Assembly: GCF_051020955.1 (NCBI RefSeq) | Contig: NC_135022.1 | Coordinates: 8,892,463-8,956,462 of the forward strand | Length of the DNA stretch: 64,000 bases | Source of the DNA: Megalopta genalis | Lineage: Eukaryota > Arthropoda > Insecta > Hymenoptera > Halictidae | Reading direction: 5' to 3' | Part shown: positions 1 to 25,668 of the stretch, piece by piece | Numbering within the stretch: position 1 is the stretch's first letter | Layout of the letters: the number at the start of each line of letters is the position of its first letter | Notes under the pieces: model-generated | Database searches by the model: none | What the model was told of the DNA's origin: nothing | The model's input: only the letters and a program-made list of their open reading frames with translations | Position numbers and translations under genes: made by a program

Positions 1-721
1 TTGGTAAAGCAGAAAATACGACTCGACTTCGTTCTCTGATTTTTCTTCGAAGAACTCGGTTGTCCGTTCGTTGCGAATAAAGCGTCGATGGTGCGGCGAG
101 CTTCGATGGACGCGCCAAATTACCTCGAATACTCGGTTTCGAAGGAAATATGAAAATATTCCTCCGCGGAGAGTAAAGATCGCGGTACGCCAGAATTCGC
201 CCCGGCGATCGAGGGTTAAACTTCGGACCGCGGCCGACCGTTTTAATTTTCTGCGCAAAATCGCGGGACGATCTTATTCGGCGATACGGGGGCTAAATTC
301 GAGACGCGACGGAAGAAACCTTTCGACGAGCCGATAAAGATTTTCAATTTCATAATTGGGAAAGCGACTGTTCGCGACGATCGGTTACCGCGCGACGAAA
401 CGAAAGCTTTCCAATGTTTCCGTAAACGAACAAAATTCGCGTGGAAATACGTGAAATATTCGCGCGGAATATATTACGTTCCAACGATCGCGAAGCGCGA
501 ACGAATCGTTCGCGACTAATACTTGCACGGCAGGTTCGCGAGCTTGTTATTTTTGATCGCGCACGGAACTCCGAGACTCTCCGTCCACGGGATTCCGTCT
601 CGAGCGGTTTACGGTGTTTTCGTAGCGGTTGTTCGAGTCGCGTCCGGAATGCCTAATACGTTTCCAATGAAAATGAAATTTGTGGCAAAGTCGGCCGATC
701 TGGAACGGCTCCCGCGTCGAG

Positions 722-756
722 TCGAATCGAATCGAATCGAATCGAATCGAATCGAA
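722..756. repeat. (TCGAA)7 pentanucleotide repeat
   Basis: Seven perfect copies of TCGAA followed by a diverged copy. The same unit forms a longer array at 46537. Confidence 0.97.
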
Positions 757-1511
757 ACGGCTCGGCGCGGGGAACTCGTCGAACGATCGCGAGAATGGCC
801 TAATAAAATTCAGACCGCGTCGCGACGCGGCGCCCAGCCTCTTGGAACGCCTCAGGAAATTTGAACGGCGCCGTGATTTCCCGCTTTCGTCGTTGAACCT
901 CTCTCGAGGTCTAGCCTCGGTAATTAGGATTCGCCGATTACGCGACGATTCGCGAATCCCTCCTTGTAAATTCGACGCGGCTCGATAAACCCTTCGACAG
1001 CTTTTCGTCGCGTCTCGTTCGATCACCGGGCTCGAGAATCGTCGCGTTGTCGCGCCGTAACTTTGTCATCGGTTCGCAGAGTTCGCGTTTCCGTAATGTT
1101 CGGAAAGCCCGGTTCGCGCGGTTTCCACGACGTTCGTCGCGTTCCGCGCCTTCGGGGGTCGGCGAGACGCTCGCGAGCATCGAGCCGAGAAGTCGCGGTG
1201 CTCTCGTAGTCGTATACGCCGCACCGGTGTCGAATCTCCGTAAAAGGAAGATCTCGGGACTTTCCGAACGCGAGCGGAAAAGAGAAAGGGCTTGGAATTT
1301 CGACGCCAGTCTTGCCACGCGTCCAAGAAACTCTGATCTCCCTCGCTCGTCTCCCATCCGTCTCACCGTCTCACCGTCTCACCGTCTCACCGTCTCACCG
1401 CGTCTCCAGTTGTACGTTCTTTATTCAAGAGTCTCGATGGCACTCTCCCTTTGATATCTTTTGTTTGGATGCCCTTGCCCTTGCCTAGGCGGCCGCGCAC
1501 CCTCCAGCACC

Positions 1512-1584
1512 CTCTCTTCTCGCTCTCTCTCTCTCTCTCTCACTCTCTGTCTCTCTCTCTCTCTCTCGCTCTCTCTCTCTCTCT
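1512..1584. repeat. CT-rich microsatellite, interrupted
   Basis: Mainly CT dinucleotides with a few CA, GT and CG interruptions. It produces spurious Ser/Leu- and Arg/Glu-repeat open frames on the two strands. Confidence 0.97.
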
Positions 1585-4500
1585 CGGAACTCTCTCGAAA
1601 AGTGCCTACACCACCCTCTCGGCTCTCGACTCTGTACTCTCTACTTTCGACTCTCGTCGACGGGACAGGACAGAAGGACGGAACAGAACAGGACAGCAGG
1701 GACGCATACACGTTCGTCGAGCAATGCGGCAGAGCGGTGCGTGCATACAGATGGAACGTCTTGCATTTTCACGAGTGCATTCGAGAGTGCAGCCTGTGGC
1801 GACGAGGGAGAATGAAGAGAGGCTCTCTCGCGACGAGTCGCGACTCGCGAAAGACCGAAAACCAGACAAGGAGGCGCCGAGCGTCGAGCATCGACGCGAA
1901 AAGAGAGCGAGGGAGAGAGAGGAGGGACGTGTTGTAAAACCATGACGCGGCAAGCGTGCACGCGTCTCCGCGAATCCGGGAAAACCGGCGACTCTCGCGC
2001 GCGCGTTCGCATTTTCGAGCATTCGCGGCGCGATCGCCTAAATTTCTTCGGCAGGTAGGACCGCGACGAGACGATCGGTGATCGAGGACCGATCGGAACC
2101 GTTCCCGGACGCGTTCGAACGGCGGAGCGCGTTCTCTTTTCGGTTTTCGCGAGCTCTTTTCCGACGCGTCTCCTAACACCGGTAACCGAAGCCGTCGCTA
2201 ACTTTTAATATCCGCCGCTAATGACCCTTTCACCGACGCTTAATCCGATTTCGCGTTTTTACGCGGCACTCGCCTCTCTGCGCGCGCTCCGACGGGTTAA
2301 TTCGACTAATCGAACGAGATTCCATTGGACCGTAGGCGCCGCGGTACGGCGCACGGCGCGACACGGCGGGCATAATGTCGAGCCGAACCGTTTTTAACTC
2401 TTTCTCCGCGCGGCTTTCATCCTGTAAAACCGATTAAACGCGTACCTTTTGTCGCGGCGCGGCTACGAGCGTACCGCGCGCGGCAGGCGGTACGGTCGCT
2501 CCGCTCGAATTTGCCACCATCGAGATACGTTTTCTTCGATGGAATTCCGTCGAACGAGCCTCGGCCTTCGGCCACGCGTACGGCGTTATTAAGCGAATCG
2601 CGCCGCTGAAATTTAATGGTCCAAGTTTTCGAACGACCGTTGCCGCGTCGAGGAGCCCGATTTTCGTAATCCGTTTCCGCGTTCCCGTTCTACCTCTGTT
2701 CCACCGAACAGCGCCGGCACTCGGCAACTCGAGTCGGTGGAACCTAGGGACACCGTTTGTCTTTTCTAGGCGTAAAGTAAATCGTTTATTCGACCAAGTT
2801 TTTGCGGACAGAAAATAAAGTCGTCGACGGGATCGTGGAGAACGATCGTCGAAACCGTCGGTCGAATCGACGCGGCGACATCCATTCGATTTCGAATCTC
2901 GACGAACGGTCGCGCGCGTTTCATCTTCGTCCTCGACCGGAGCAAATCCGGATTCCGTAAACCGTTACCCGTAAACTCTGTTCGTCGTTTGCCGCGACGA
3001 GATCGTCCAGCTCGGTCGGTTTCCACGTAACGGCCTTCGATCGGATTTCTCGGGAAATCTGCCGGGAAACGTTGCTGGTCGGGGAAGGAGAGATTCGTGG
3101 GCAACGCGTGCCCCCGAATTTGGTTTTCTCCTGCGATTTTACGGACTTTTCGAGTTGTACCGCGCGGTTCGGTCGTCGCGAACTCGCCGGTCGCTGGAAA
3201 CTCGAATATTTCTTCGCGCCGGGAAACGTCGCGACGATCGTCGATCAACGTTTCCGCATTTCCTTCCGAGCGAACGTTGTCGGACGCGCGTTGCCGGCAG
3301 CTTTTTCGAGAAAACTTTGCGCGATCGGTAACGATTTATACGCGACTCCGTGGCGTTTCTTTCGCTCTATCCGAATCGCCGTGGAACTTTTCATTTCCCG
3401 GCGGTACCGATAAATCTTTCGATTAGAAGCTACGCGGAGTTTCGGTCCCGGGTGAACGTAAACGAGCGTTTCCACCGTGCGCGAATCGACCTTGACGGTA
3501 ACGATCGTTCGAAACCTTGTAATTGGAGAAAACGATCGTAAAATGCTGATCTTCGATTCAACTTTGTCACGGTCTTTTTCGCCTTTGAAACAAAAATCGT
3601 CTTTGAAACGCTCGAAATTTGATGAAACATTTTCTAACGAAGGTGGAAGATCTTCGAAGCCTCGCGTTTTTCTCGAGATCGCGTGCCAACGAATCCTCTA
3701 ATTTCCGATACCGTAACTTTTTGACGATACGCGCGCAAAATTTGCTCTCGAACGAAAGGATTTGCTTTTCGTTCGTGCAAGAATTTCGTACGCTTTTCGA
3801 CCGGAGCGGTCGAGAACGACCGACGCGGTTCGTTGTCTCCGTTCGACGGTTGCCATGGAAAGAACCCCCTTCTTCGTCGTTGAAACCATAATTGACCGAA
3901 ACCTGCGAAGGGAAGAACGCGTTTTCGCGCGTTCGTCGTCAACGACGATAAAGGAAAATTCTCCGGAGAGAGAAGCTCGCGTAAAAATTAATTAAAACGA
4001 TAGTTGCGGTTTCGCGTTACCGCGTCGAGTTTACGACCGTCTCCCAACGGTGGAAGGGTTTACGATCGTATTGTTCCGCGAATCGACGACGCGAAAGCGA
4101 AACGTACGGAACGTCGCGCCCTTTCCGTTCTCGCAGTTTATCGCGACTCCGGACCGATATGTTCCAATACCGTCCTCCTTTTAATCGTCCGACGTACGCC
4201 GGGTCCGAGCTCGATCGTAAATCGAGCATCGCTTTCGAACCGTTTCGAGAAACGCGTCGACGAAACTTGGAACGTACCCCGACGGGGGCCGTACGGATTT
4301 ATCGTATCGTAAAAATTCTTGGAGAACGAGAAACGACTCCGGCTTTTCTCTCGCCGACACGGAAACTTTCGATTTCGTGGAAAGAGACGCGCGCGGTCCG
4401 TTCGCGACGAAACCTGCCGAGATGCCGAAAGAATTCGAGAAAAACGGCGATAGAGGGAACGCGAGTTTATCTCGTCGTTTTCACGTTTTCGCGACCGAGT

Positions 4501-5405
4501 CGAAAAAGTCTCTCGAGTTTCCACGGAGATCCGTGGTCCGATAATTTTCATTTTTCAGCGATAAAACTACGGAAGATGGGCGAGATTTCTCGACGTCCGT
4601 TCCGGCCGCGATCCGTTAAGGGAAAAGAGAAAAGAGAAGAGAGAGAGAAGAGAAAAAAACGTGGGGGTTCCGAGCGTGTTGCATAAATCGTGTACGTATA
4701 ATAGATCGGCGGACGCGACGAACGGTCTTTGTCGGGAGCAGGCTTTGTCGAAAACAGAATTGCCGGGGTTCGGTACTCGAATCCGTGGCTGTCACGGGCC
4801 GGTTTACTCGATCCGGGAGATTCTCCCACTGTCGAAGCTCGTCGAACGCCACTCAGCCACGGGACGGCTCTCTATAATCTGTCGATCGCACGGACACGGA
4901 CACCGGCACGCGTTCCGGAGCAAAGCTTCGAGAGCTTTTTAGCCGTGACTCGAACGATTGGATTCGTGATCGAGGGAACGCGTGAATGCCGACGGACGGG
5001 ACGCCGGAGGTGGGGAGACGGATTTTTATTCGACCGATCGCGAGTACCGTTCTCGCGATCTTAAGAGGCCTGCCCGCGTCGACGAACGACGAAACGATGC
5101 GACCTTTCGCCAATTTTTTCCGAACGAATGCCAACGTCGCCGATGCTCGTCGAATATAACTCCGAAACGCGACGTCCGCGGGTCCGAACGGCTCCGCCCG
5201 CCGAAGATCCTTCGCGTCTACGCGTCAGCCTGCATACGCGTGCATACGTGTTTGGTTTCGACGGGTAACGTAAAGTTGATTTAGAAGCGAAAACCAAATA
5301 TCCGATTGTACGTGGAGTCGATTTATGCCCGACCGTAATTTGCGATGATCGAAGTGCTCGGATTTTGTCGTTGCAAATATTTCGTTTCGTAAAGTTTCCA
5401 TGGCG

Positions 5406-5450
5406 CGACGTAACGTAACGCAACGTAACGCAACGTAACGAAACGCAACG
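5406..5450. repeat. ACGTA/ACGCA pentamer repeat
   Basis: About nine degenerate copies of a five-base unit alternating ACGTA and ACGCA, ending in ACGAA and ACGCA. Confidence 0.85.
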
Positions 5451-8335
5451 GAAAGGATCGCCGTTTCTTCGCTAGGAATAGCGTGAAAAATGGTGGCGAC
5501 GCGTTCACCGTACGGAACTCCTGGCGAATCTTGCTGCACAGCGCCGTTAAAGTTGTTACGTTTATCATCGTATAATGCGGGCCACGAACGAGCAGCGATT
5601 ATTGGTATAATTAACGGTTCGGGCGTGCATTCGAGGGTGCAGGTGCGGTAATTAGCGTGCCTCCGATACGCGTAATCCGGTATTCTCGCGTGATCGATGC
5701 GCTCGCGCCGCGCGAAACGTCGGAATTGAAAATTCGAACGATAAGTGCGACGCGAGAAAATGTAATTATCGCGAGTTGGCGAGCTCGATCGCGACGCTCG
5801 GATCGCGATTTCCATCGACGAACGACGACCGCGTCCGCGAACGCCGTGCCGCGCCGCGAAATCGTCTTCGTTCGAAAAATCGAATCGGAACTTTCGTCTC
5901 GTTCGGCGATGCCGCGTTATCGCCCGCGTCGCAGAATTTTTAACCGTATCGTTCGGAATTAATTCGCCGAACTAGAAATCGGTTAATCGACGTTCGAATC
6001 GTTCGAGACCAAAGTACTCTTCCGCGTAATACAGGAATTCGTATCCGCGTCTTTCGAAAATTCGAGTCGAATAAAACGGATACCGCGTTTTCTTACCTTC
6101 TCAACGATTTGTAAAGACTCGTTATCCGATAATTATCCGTTGCACACGCGAATCGTTGAAATGTTCTCCTGCAGGGCGATGCGATCTTCGCGCGCGCGGC
6201 GCTGGCGTTGCGTTTAAAATTCAAGGGTCGAACGTAACAGGCCGCGCGCGCTCGTTCCGTCTCGCGGATAATAACTCGGTTGCTCGTCGCATCGTTTCTA
6301 TCCCTTCTTTAGATTTACAAAGGTACGTAGTCTCTATAATGAAGCGAAAGCACGGTAGCGGGTGAAAGCCGCGGCGCGACGCGAGAAGGACGGGAACTGC
6401 GCAACCGAGAGCAGAAAATTAATATCGCGCGGTGGTGTATTATTTCATTTTCTACTTTATTCGCCACCTTTCGGTTCGCGCGAGCTCGCGAGCGTCCGGT
6501 CATTTTATTCCGCGTCGCGATTTCAATTCCGTCTTTCGTTCTCTCGAAACGTTTTTCGCGCCGCTACGACGCTCGAGAGAACGCTTCGTCTCTCGCTTCG
6601 ATACGGATACACGTACACGTGCGAGCAGCGTTCCCGCTTCGGCGGTTCGGCCAGCCCCGTGATCGCGACGTCGAAACTCGATCATCGCGGAATTCGCGTT
6701 CGATTACGCCCGAAGAAAGCGCCGCGCCGTTGTCTCCGACTTCGTCTCGGTCTCCGTTTCCTCGGTTTTCGACCGTAGAATCTGCACACGTGCGCGCAAG
6801 CCGCATAGCTGCGCGCGTATCCGCATCGCCCGCGGGGTTCCGGTTTTTCAACCTTTCCGCATAGTCCTGGAGCGCGAAAAGGACCGAACGACCTTTCGAA
6901 GTTCTCCGTTGGCGCTCGTCGACGATCGGTCGGAGTTCGATATCGACGACGGAAGAATCAAATTTTCTTTCGATTTCGAAGAGAGGAGGGTGACCGTTGT
7001 TGGAAGGCGATGCCGAGGCTCGAACGAATCGTCGGAAAGCGCCGTAACGACGTTCGTATTCTGGATCGAGACGCCGCGCCGCCGAGATCCCGCCGCGCGC
7101 GAGCGTCGATTGGACTTCGACGAACCGATCTTGACCCGTTTTAATTGCCAATTACGGGGCACGCGCGATCGCGTCCTCGCTAAATTTTCATCGGAGTTGA
7201 CCGATCAATTTTTCAAATACCGTGCGCGCCGTTCTCCGCTGACTCGCGCAGGTACGCGCGCGTTCGGTGCGTTCGTAATTTTCCGCGCGTCGAATATACG
7301 CGATCGAATACGAATAATAACGTATATATCTAAATAAGGAGACTCGACGAATTTCTTGCGACGATAAATCCGAGGGAAACCGGTGCATTCCGCGGCGCGG
7401 ACGCGGAAACAACGATTGCTTTTTACGTCGCGAATAGGGTCCGGCTAACGCGAACGCTGATACGGTACGTTGCAACCGCGACTCTCCCGAAAACGCGTGC
7501 AAGGCCATAAAATATTTGTCCGCTCGATATCGGGTTTGGTTTTCTTTTTTATCGGAACGCCATGGTCGAGGATGCCTGTACCTTGCCCGTAAAACGTGCT
7601 CCCCCGTAAATCGTATTACGCCGAAAAACAGGCGGGAATGCGCGTCGCGCGTGCACTCGACCTGTTAAAAAATGTAATTTCCAACTAGCAAGCTTTACAC
7701 GATACGCGGAGAGACGTCGCCGCGCCGCACGCTTCTCGCAAATATCCGTTCCATTCGGTCTCGAATAAAACGAGTCAACCGTATTTGCGTTTGCTTTGTT
7801 CGTTGGCACAGATTCACCGGGGAAATCCTGTTTCCAGCGACGGCACTTCCGAGGACGCGTCGCGGAACAACGCTTTTTTTATTTCCTATTTTTTTATTTC
7901 GCGTTTCTCGTCGCGATCGATGCGCGTACGCCGGTAAACATTCGACGACTCCGTAAAATCGATCGCCGTTCGGAAGTTCGCGCGCTTCGATCGAACGTGC
8001 TCGCGGAAACGGTGAAAGGTCTCGCGCGCGCGCGCGCGCTACAAATTCGTCCGGGTTCGTCGCGTCTTTGAACCTAATTTCGCGTTTAGGCGGACCGTGG
8101 CACCGGTATATTTCGATCTCTCGCCCCGTTTGCCGCGTTAAGAATAAATTCGCGCGTCGAGGTAAATCAGATTCGTTCGAAAACGTCGATGTACTCTTCT
8201 TCTTCGATAATCGATTCGTCGTCGTCGATATCCGGTTCCGCGAGTCGGACGTCGCGATACCGACGAACCTGCTCCAGAATCGAAACGTCCGCGCTCTTCG
8301 CGTCGCCGCAACTCTGTCTCGGAAAGCCGGGTTCC

Positions 8336-8371
8336 GCGATTCCAGCGATTCCAGCGATTCCAGCGATTCCA
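8336..8371. repeat. GCGATTCCA x4 tandem repeat
   Basis: Four perfect nine-base units, followed by a partial copy (GGGAATTTCC). It lies about 380 bases before the first visible Mmp2 exon. Confidence 0.95.
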
Positions 8372-8753
8372 GGGAATTTCCTGTGTTCGCCGGCCGACAC
8401 AAAGTTTCTCTTATTACTTTCCACCCCGTCGGGGGAATAATTTACCCAATTTCCCAGGACCTCGACGTTCTCGCCGCCACCTCTCCACCTCCTCTCGCGG
8501 CATCCCGCCTTCGAGTGCTCCTCGATCCAGCCCTCGTCGTCCCAGACCCGCGGTACCCGACGATCGAATCGTCTTCCGTCGGAGCGTCTGCTCGCCGGAA
8601 ACGTTTTCCCGCGGCTCTGCTTCGGTGGTTGATCGGAGCCGCGACCGCGGTCGGCGGCGCGTCGCACCCCCGCAACCGATCGCCTCCCGCGGCGGATCGA
8701 TTTTCGACGGGCTCCTGATCGGCCGGCCCGGCCCCTTCTTCTTTTTGTCGCAG

Positions 8754-21579
<12,826 letters not shown>

Positions 21580-21767
21580 CGAATATTTATAAACTGTGAT
21601 ATTTATGTAAAGCCGCGTACGAACGCGAGCGCGTACGCGCTCCGGTCTGCGCGCGCTGCCCAATTTTAACGCACTTCCCTCTTATACCGATAACGTACGA
21701 TCAAAGTAATTTTAATAAGACTATTTTTAAATAATTTTAATATATAAGATAATTTTTAAGTAATTTT

Positions 21768-21773
21768 AATAAA
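21768..21773 (+). terminator. Mmp2 poly(A) signal candidate
   Basis: AATAAA lies about 190 bases after the Mmp2 stop in AT-rich DNA. A variant AATAATAAA follows within 15 bases. Confidence 0.6.
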
Positions 21774-22542
21774 GAATTTTAATAATAAACCACGAATCGA
21801 CCCGATTCCCCGATTCCGACCGAAACTCGTATCTTCCGGTGAATGAAGAACTCGCGAGTATTTTCTACTAATTTTCTGTTATTTCGAGCAACCGAAAAAG
21901 TTCATGCCGCGCGCGCGCGCGCGCGCGGTATCGATCGACAACGACTTTCCTATTCCTTTTTACTTACAGCATCGATGTTCGACGATACCGACGAACGCAA
22001 TTTCTTCTTCCTAACGCACTCGCGATCTTTTCGTAATTTATACGACAGAAGACGCGTCGCGTTCGATAAAACGATGTAACCGCGAACACGGCGAAATGAA
22101 TTGCGACGATTAAAAGTATCCGGTACGGAAGAGAAATACCAACGGATATTATTTAACTCATATATTTAACAAAAACATGTACATACTTTTATTTAATTCC
22201 TCGACTCGAAACGATATGTGAACAGAATCTCTTTACAATTTTTACATTCCGCTTCGACGAACAGATTCTGCTTTACCTACTCTTCCTTTGGTGCAGATAT
22301 TCCAAAAAACATCTCGATTGAGCAACAAAATGCTGTGGCCACAGTGTATTCAGAGAAGCGTAATTGCACAAGTTGGAACTTGTCGTTGGACTTTTGAACT
22401 CGACTGTCAGCATAAACTATTTAAATTTCACTGTAATTACACGTTATCGACTCTCTATACCTCGGTTCCTCCATAAAATATTTCACATTTAATCTGTACG
22501 ATAATAACGGTTCGTTGAACATGTTGTTTCGTTCTCCCGATG
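21774..22542. other. Convergent flank between Mmp2 and Ppcdc
   Basis: No gene seen. It contains a GC dinucleotide run near 21906-21929 and, on the minus strand, an AATAAA at 22188-22193 that could end the Ppcdc transcript. Base composition changes from CpG-rich to AT-rich across this stretch. Confidence 0.6.
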
Positions 22543-23276
22543 CTAGAGACGTAGATCCGGCGGCGAGTACGGGTCCCAAGGGTTAAGCAATCTCAACGTA
22601 GTCTGAACGATCGTGTCCACCTCTGCCATTCCACCCATTCCGGTATCACCGCACATAAGTGTTTTAGAAATGCAACCGACCTCCTTATACCCCCAGGACT
22701 TAAGTAAAGCTATCTACAAACAGAGACATTTCAAATGATATAGATAAGAGACGCTGCAAGGTAATATACTGTAAATTTTCAATTTTTCCGAGTCTAGACG
22801 AATCTGAGTTTCGATTGCCGAGATAACATTTTTCAACCGACGATAATCGCGATGCGTCTTAATGAAAAAGCTAATTTAGTGTATATATATATTATAATAT
22901 AGTGTATATTCTGGAGTATAAAGAAAAGAAGAACAGATACGCCAGAATCTATCTCAACGATTAAGGACCAAGTTCGAAGGACTAAACTTGTAATAAACTT
23001 GCACCCTTGCACCTTTTGTTGCTTAAACTTCGGCCAAATGATGCTACAACTACGCGAACGTAGAGATCGCGTAAGTCGTCTAGCTAAACTACAGAATCGT
23101 TTTCTGAGAAACTGTTTATCGAACGATCCAAAATTCAATATTTTCAAACTCGAATACGACGGAAAAGAACGTCGAACAACTCGGTATTGTTCCTAACGAG
23201 ACACGCCGAGATGAAACATTAGCTGAAGCCAGTGATACGTGGTTTTTAAGGCAAACGTTTGATAATTCACAAATAT

Positions 23277-23307
<31 letters not shown>

Positions 23308-24163
23308 TTATTAATTCACAAATCTTTAATTAGTCTTACCTTTTAGTTAGTAAGTTTTTCATTAAAGTTAATACGCTATAAACGAAGGTGAAACAAATTA
23401 ATTACTTCATTCTCTAACATAAATGATAAGAAAATTGATCCACGTTTACATGCGCAACCGATTACCAAATTTTGTGTTTCTCGAATGTCGAGTATTTCGT
23501 ACGTGCTATTAATCGTTTGCCCCTAAAACGACGTACCATTGGCTGCGGTGCTCAAAATTTTACATCGCGCAAGTTTGCCGAGACGATGCCAACGCTATCG
23601 GAGGTTTCTTCTTGTAGGCATTCGTAGTTCCACGTTCCTAAACCAATTTGAACTATTTACATAATTTGACGTGATACTGTAAATTCTGGTAACAGCACGC
23701 GATAAATTAGTAAACGGTATTACTTTATAATTCGTACCTGCGGTGCGGTAACAGGATGTTCCCACATTTTTGTATTCATAGCGGGACAAAACACCAACGG
23801 CTTTTTAGGATTCCAGGCACGCGCCACGCAGGTCAAGATATTATCGCATATTCCGCTAGCTATCTTGCCGAGCGTGTTAGCATCTAACGGAGCGATTAAG
23901 AATAAATCGGCCCATTTGACTAAGTCGATATGCAACACTGGATCGCCTCTGTCTTGCCAAGCAGCCCATTCTACGGTGTCGGATAAAACTTGAACCCCGG
24001 AAGGCAAGTCTGCCTCTTTTAAAAAATGCTTCGCCTTCTCCGTAACTACTACTCTTACTTCCAAATTGTTTTGTCGTAATCGTTCTATTAAATGTGGCAG
24101 TTTAATCGTAGCTACGCTACCGGTACAACCGAGCAGGACTCTCTTTCTAGCGTTGCTTGCCAT
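22543..24163 (-). CDS. Ppcdc: Phosphopantothenoylcysteine decarboxylase
   Basis: Cytosolic flavoprotein that decarboxylates 4'-phospho-N-pantothenoylcysteine to 4'-phosphopantetheine, the third step of coenzyme A synthesis. Two exons (23738-24163 and 22543-22713) are joined by a GT-AG intron of 1,024 bases and encode 198 residues, close to the usual length. Visible signatures are the N-terminal flavin fold start (LLGCTGSVATIK), the active-site His in DPVLHIDL, the APLDANTLGKIASG stretch, the PAMNTKMW substrate-clamp motif, and the C-terminal active-site Cys loop LMCGDTGMGGMAE. The join after TAPQ continues into IALLKSWGY with no gap relative to the family. It is the single-function animal form, not the bacterial decarboxylase/synthase fusion. 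Confidence 0.94.
22714..23737 (-). other. Ppcdc intron
   Basis: AT-rich intron with (TTA)n(TA)n low complexity near 23278-23310. No other feature seen. Confidence 0.85.
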
Positions 24164-24763
24164 TTTTATCGGTTCCTTTTTAATCTTCTTCCCACTAGTT
24201 TGCGATTTACTAATTTCTTCACTCTATCGACGGTATTTTTACGATACTAGCGATATCGGTAAACAATACGGAATAGGCCTGGTCCATCCAAACACGACAA
24301 AAAGTATTTTAATAATATCTTAGGCCGGTGGTTTTGGAATACTTCGATTAGCTGGAATCGACACGGAGCTACGAGTAACGGGGCTGCAAGTTCGAACAAC
24401 GATTTATGTTCTTAAATCTATCCGTCGATTATACTAATGTCTCTAAGAACCAGGCAGTTTCGAATACTGAGTAAATCGCTTCGAAGATCCTTCACTGCAC
24501 TGTATTATTTGTCACTGTAATGCGACTATGTACTAAAACAACAGTCACTTTTTTTTTTTTCTTTAAAAGACATTAATGATTTGCTGGCCAATATTTTCGT
24601 ACAAGCTCGTATATGCGTATCTGAGAATTCGATATATTATTCAAAATCCATAAATTTACGTCTCCGAATGAAATGAAGATGACATGACGTAAAAGTTCAT
24701 AAATGCTGGTCGATTGACAAAAGCTTCGATAAGAGAGAATCGATTAGTAATAAATCACTGTCG
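24164..24763. other. Intergenic, upstream of Ppcdc and downstream of COX19
   Basis: It should hold the Ppcdc promoter and COX19 3' UTR, both minus strand. No clear core promoter or poly(A) signal could be assigned. Confidence 0.5.
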
Positions 24764-25018
24764 TTATGTCTCCTTGACCTGGTCAGCGTATCCGAGAGTG
24801 GACCAGTCTTCTTGTGCCATCAATTCATTATCCATACGGCAACCAAGATATTCCTTTGCTATGCTTCTGCACAACGTATTTTCGTTCTTATTCTCGTACA
24901 AACAGCGCATATATTTGAGCATGAGTACTTTGCAAAAACCCTCATGATCAAGGGGAAAACTGCCCTTCTCCGGTGGTATGGGCTTAAACGTCTTCTGCGT
25001 AAACGTATACGTGGTCAT
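24764..25018 (-). CDS. COX19: Cytochrome c oxidase assembly protein COX19
   Basis: Small twin CX9C protein of the mitochondrial intermembrane space and cytosol, needed for copper delivery during cytochrome c oxidase assembly. The 84-residue product shows two CX9C motifs (CKVLMLKYMRC and CRSIAKEYLGC), which form the disulfide-linked helical hairpin, preceded by the family-typical PPEKGSFPLDH and followed by RMDNELM and LGYAD. I chose the ATG at 25018 (MTTYTF) because it gives the usual short N-terminus. An in-frame ATG at 25054 would add twelve residues (MIILHERHGGVV) that look unlike the family. No intron is needed. Confidence 0.92.
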   Translation of the reverse strand: MTTYTFTQKTFKPIPPEKGSFPLDHEGFCKVLMLKYMRCLYENKNENTLCRSIAKEYLGCRMDNELMAQEDWSTLGYADQVKET

Positions 25019-25668
25019 CACTACCCCGCCGTGCCGTTCATGCAGAATAATCAATTATGTTAAAACAAAAAACAAATTCAACTGCAGTCCTCTCCGCGAT
25101 GCAAGTCTCACAAATCTCACACGAAATACTTTAACGCCATTACTACAGAATGCAGACGGCAGCGCCACGTACAACGATATCTTTGAAGAGCGCTTCGAGA
25201 ACTACATATGACGTACATATGTAACGCACACATGCATGCATGCATGCATACATATGTACACTAGCAAAAGTACGTGTACATATATGTGCGCGAATGTGTG
25301 CAGTGTCAACTTCTTTTTTTAATATGTATTTTATATTTTTCGTTATAAAACCTAGATTTTAAATTTGTCAGGACAGAGTGCATATCAGAAGATTGCATTT
25401 AAGCTTGGAAATCTTTATAGAAACCCCATATCATTTTAATTCTCGAGGTCAACATAATAAGGACTTACTATGGATGCCTGATATGTGCATAGTTGGCTAA
25501 TAAAGATCACAGCGAAGCTTACATCATGTAAAACTGTGCAGTGAAGTAACATTGCACAAAAACTTCAATTCTTCGTCGCATGAATATCGTTCTGTTATTT
25601 ACAATATAAATTCTACAGTTGTAGTAGAGATTAGACTCGATTACAAATGTGTGGGAAATTCCGATATT

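Larger units (their letters stand above)
1..8753. other. CpG-rich 5' region, probably Mmp2 intron
   Basis: I found no exon of a recognisable protein here. A search by eye for an MMP prodomain cysteine switch (PRCGxPD) found none on the plus strand. Many long open frames exist on both strands because the DNA is GC- and CpG-rich and stop codons are rare; they have Arg/Ser-rich low-complexity translations and no domains. The stretch includes several short tandem repeats. Confidence 0.6.

Noticed and set aside
1421..2022. Overlapping frames of 96-164 codons around the CT repeat
   Set aside because: They arise from the microsatellite and CpG-rich flanks, with no start context, domain or splice support.
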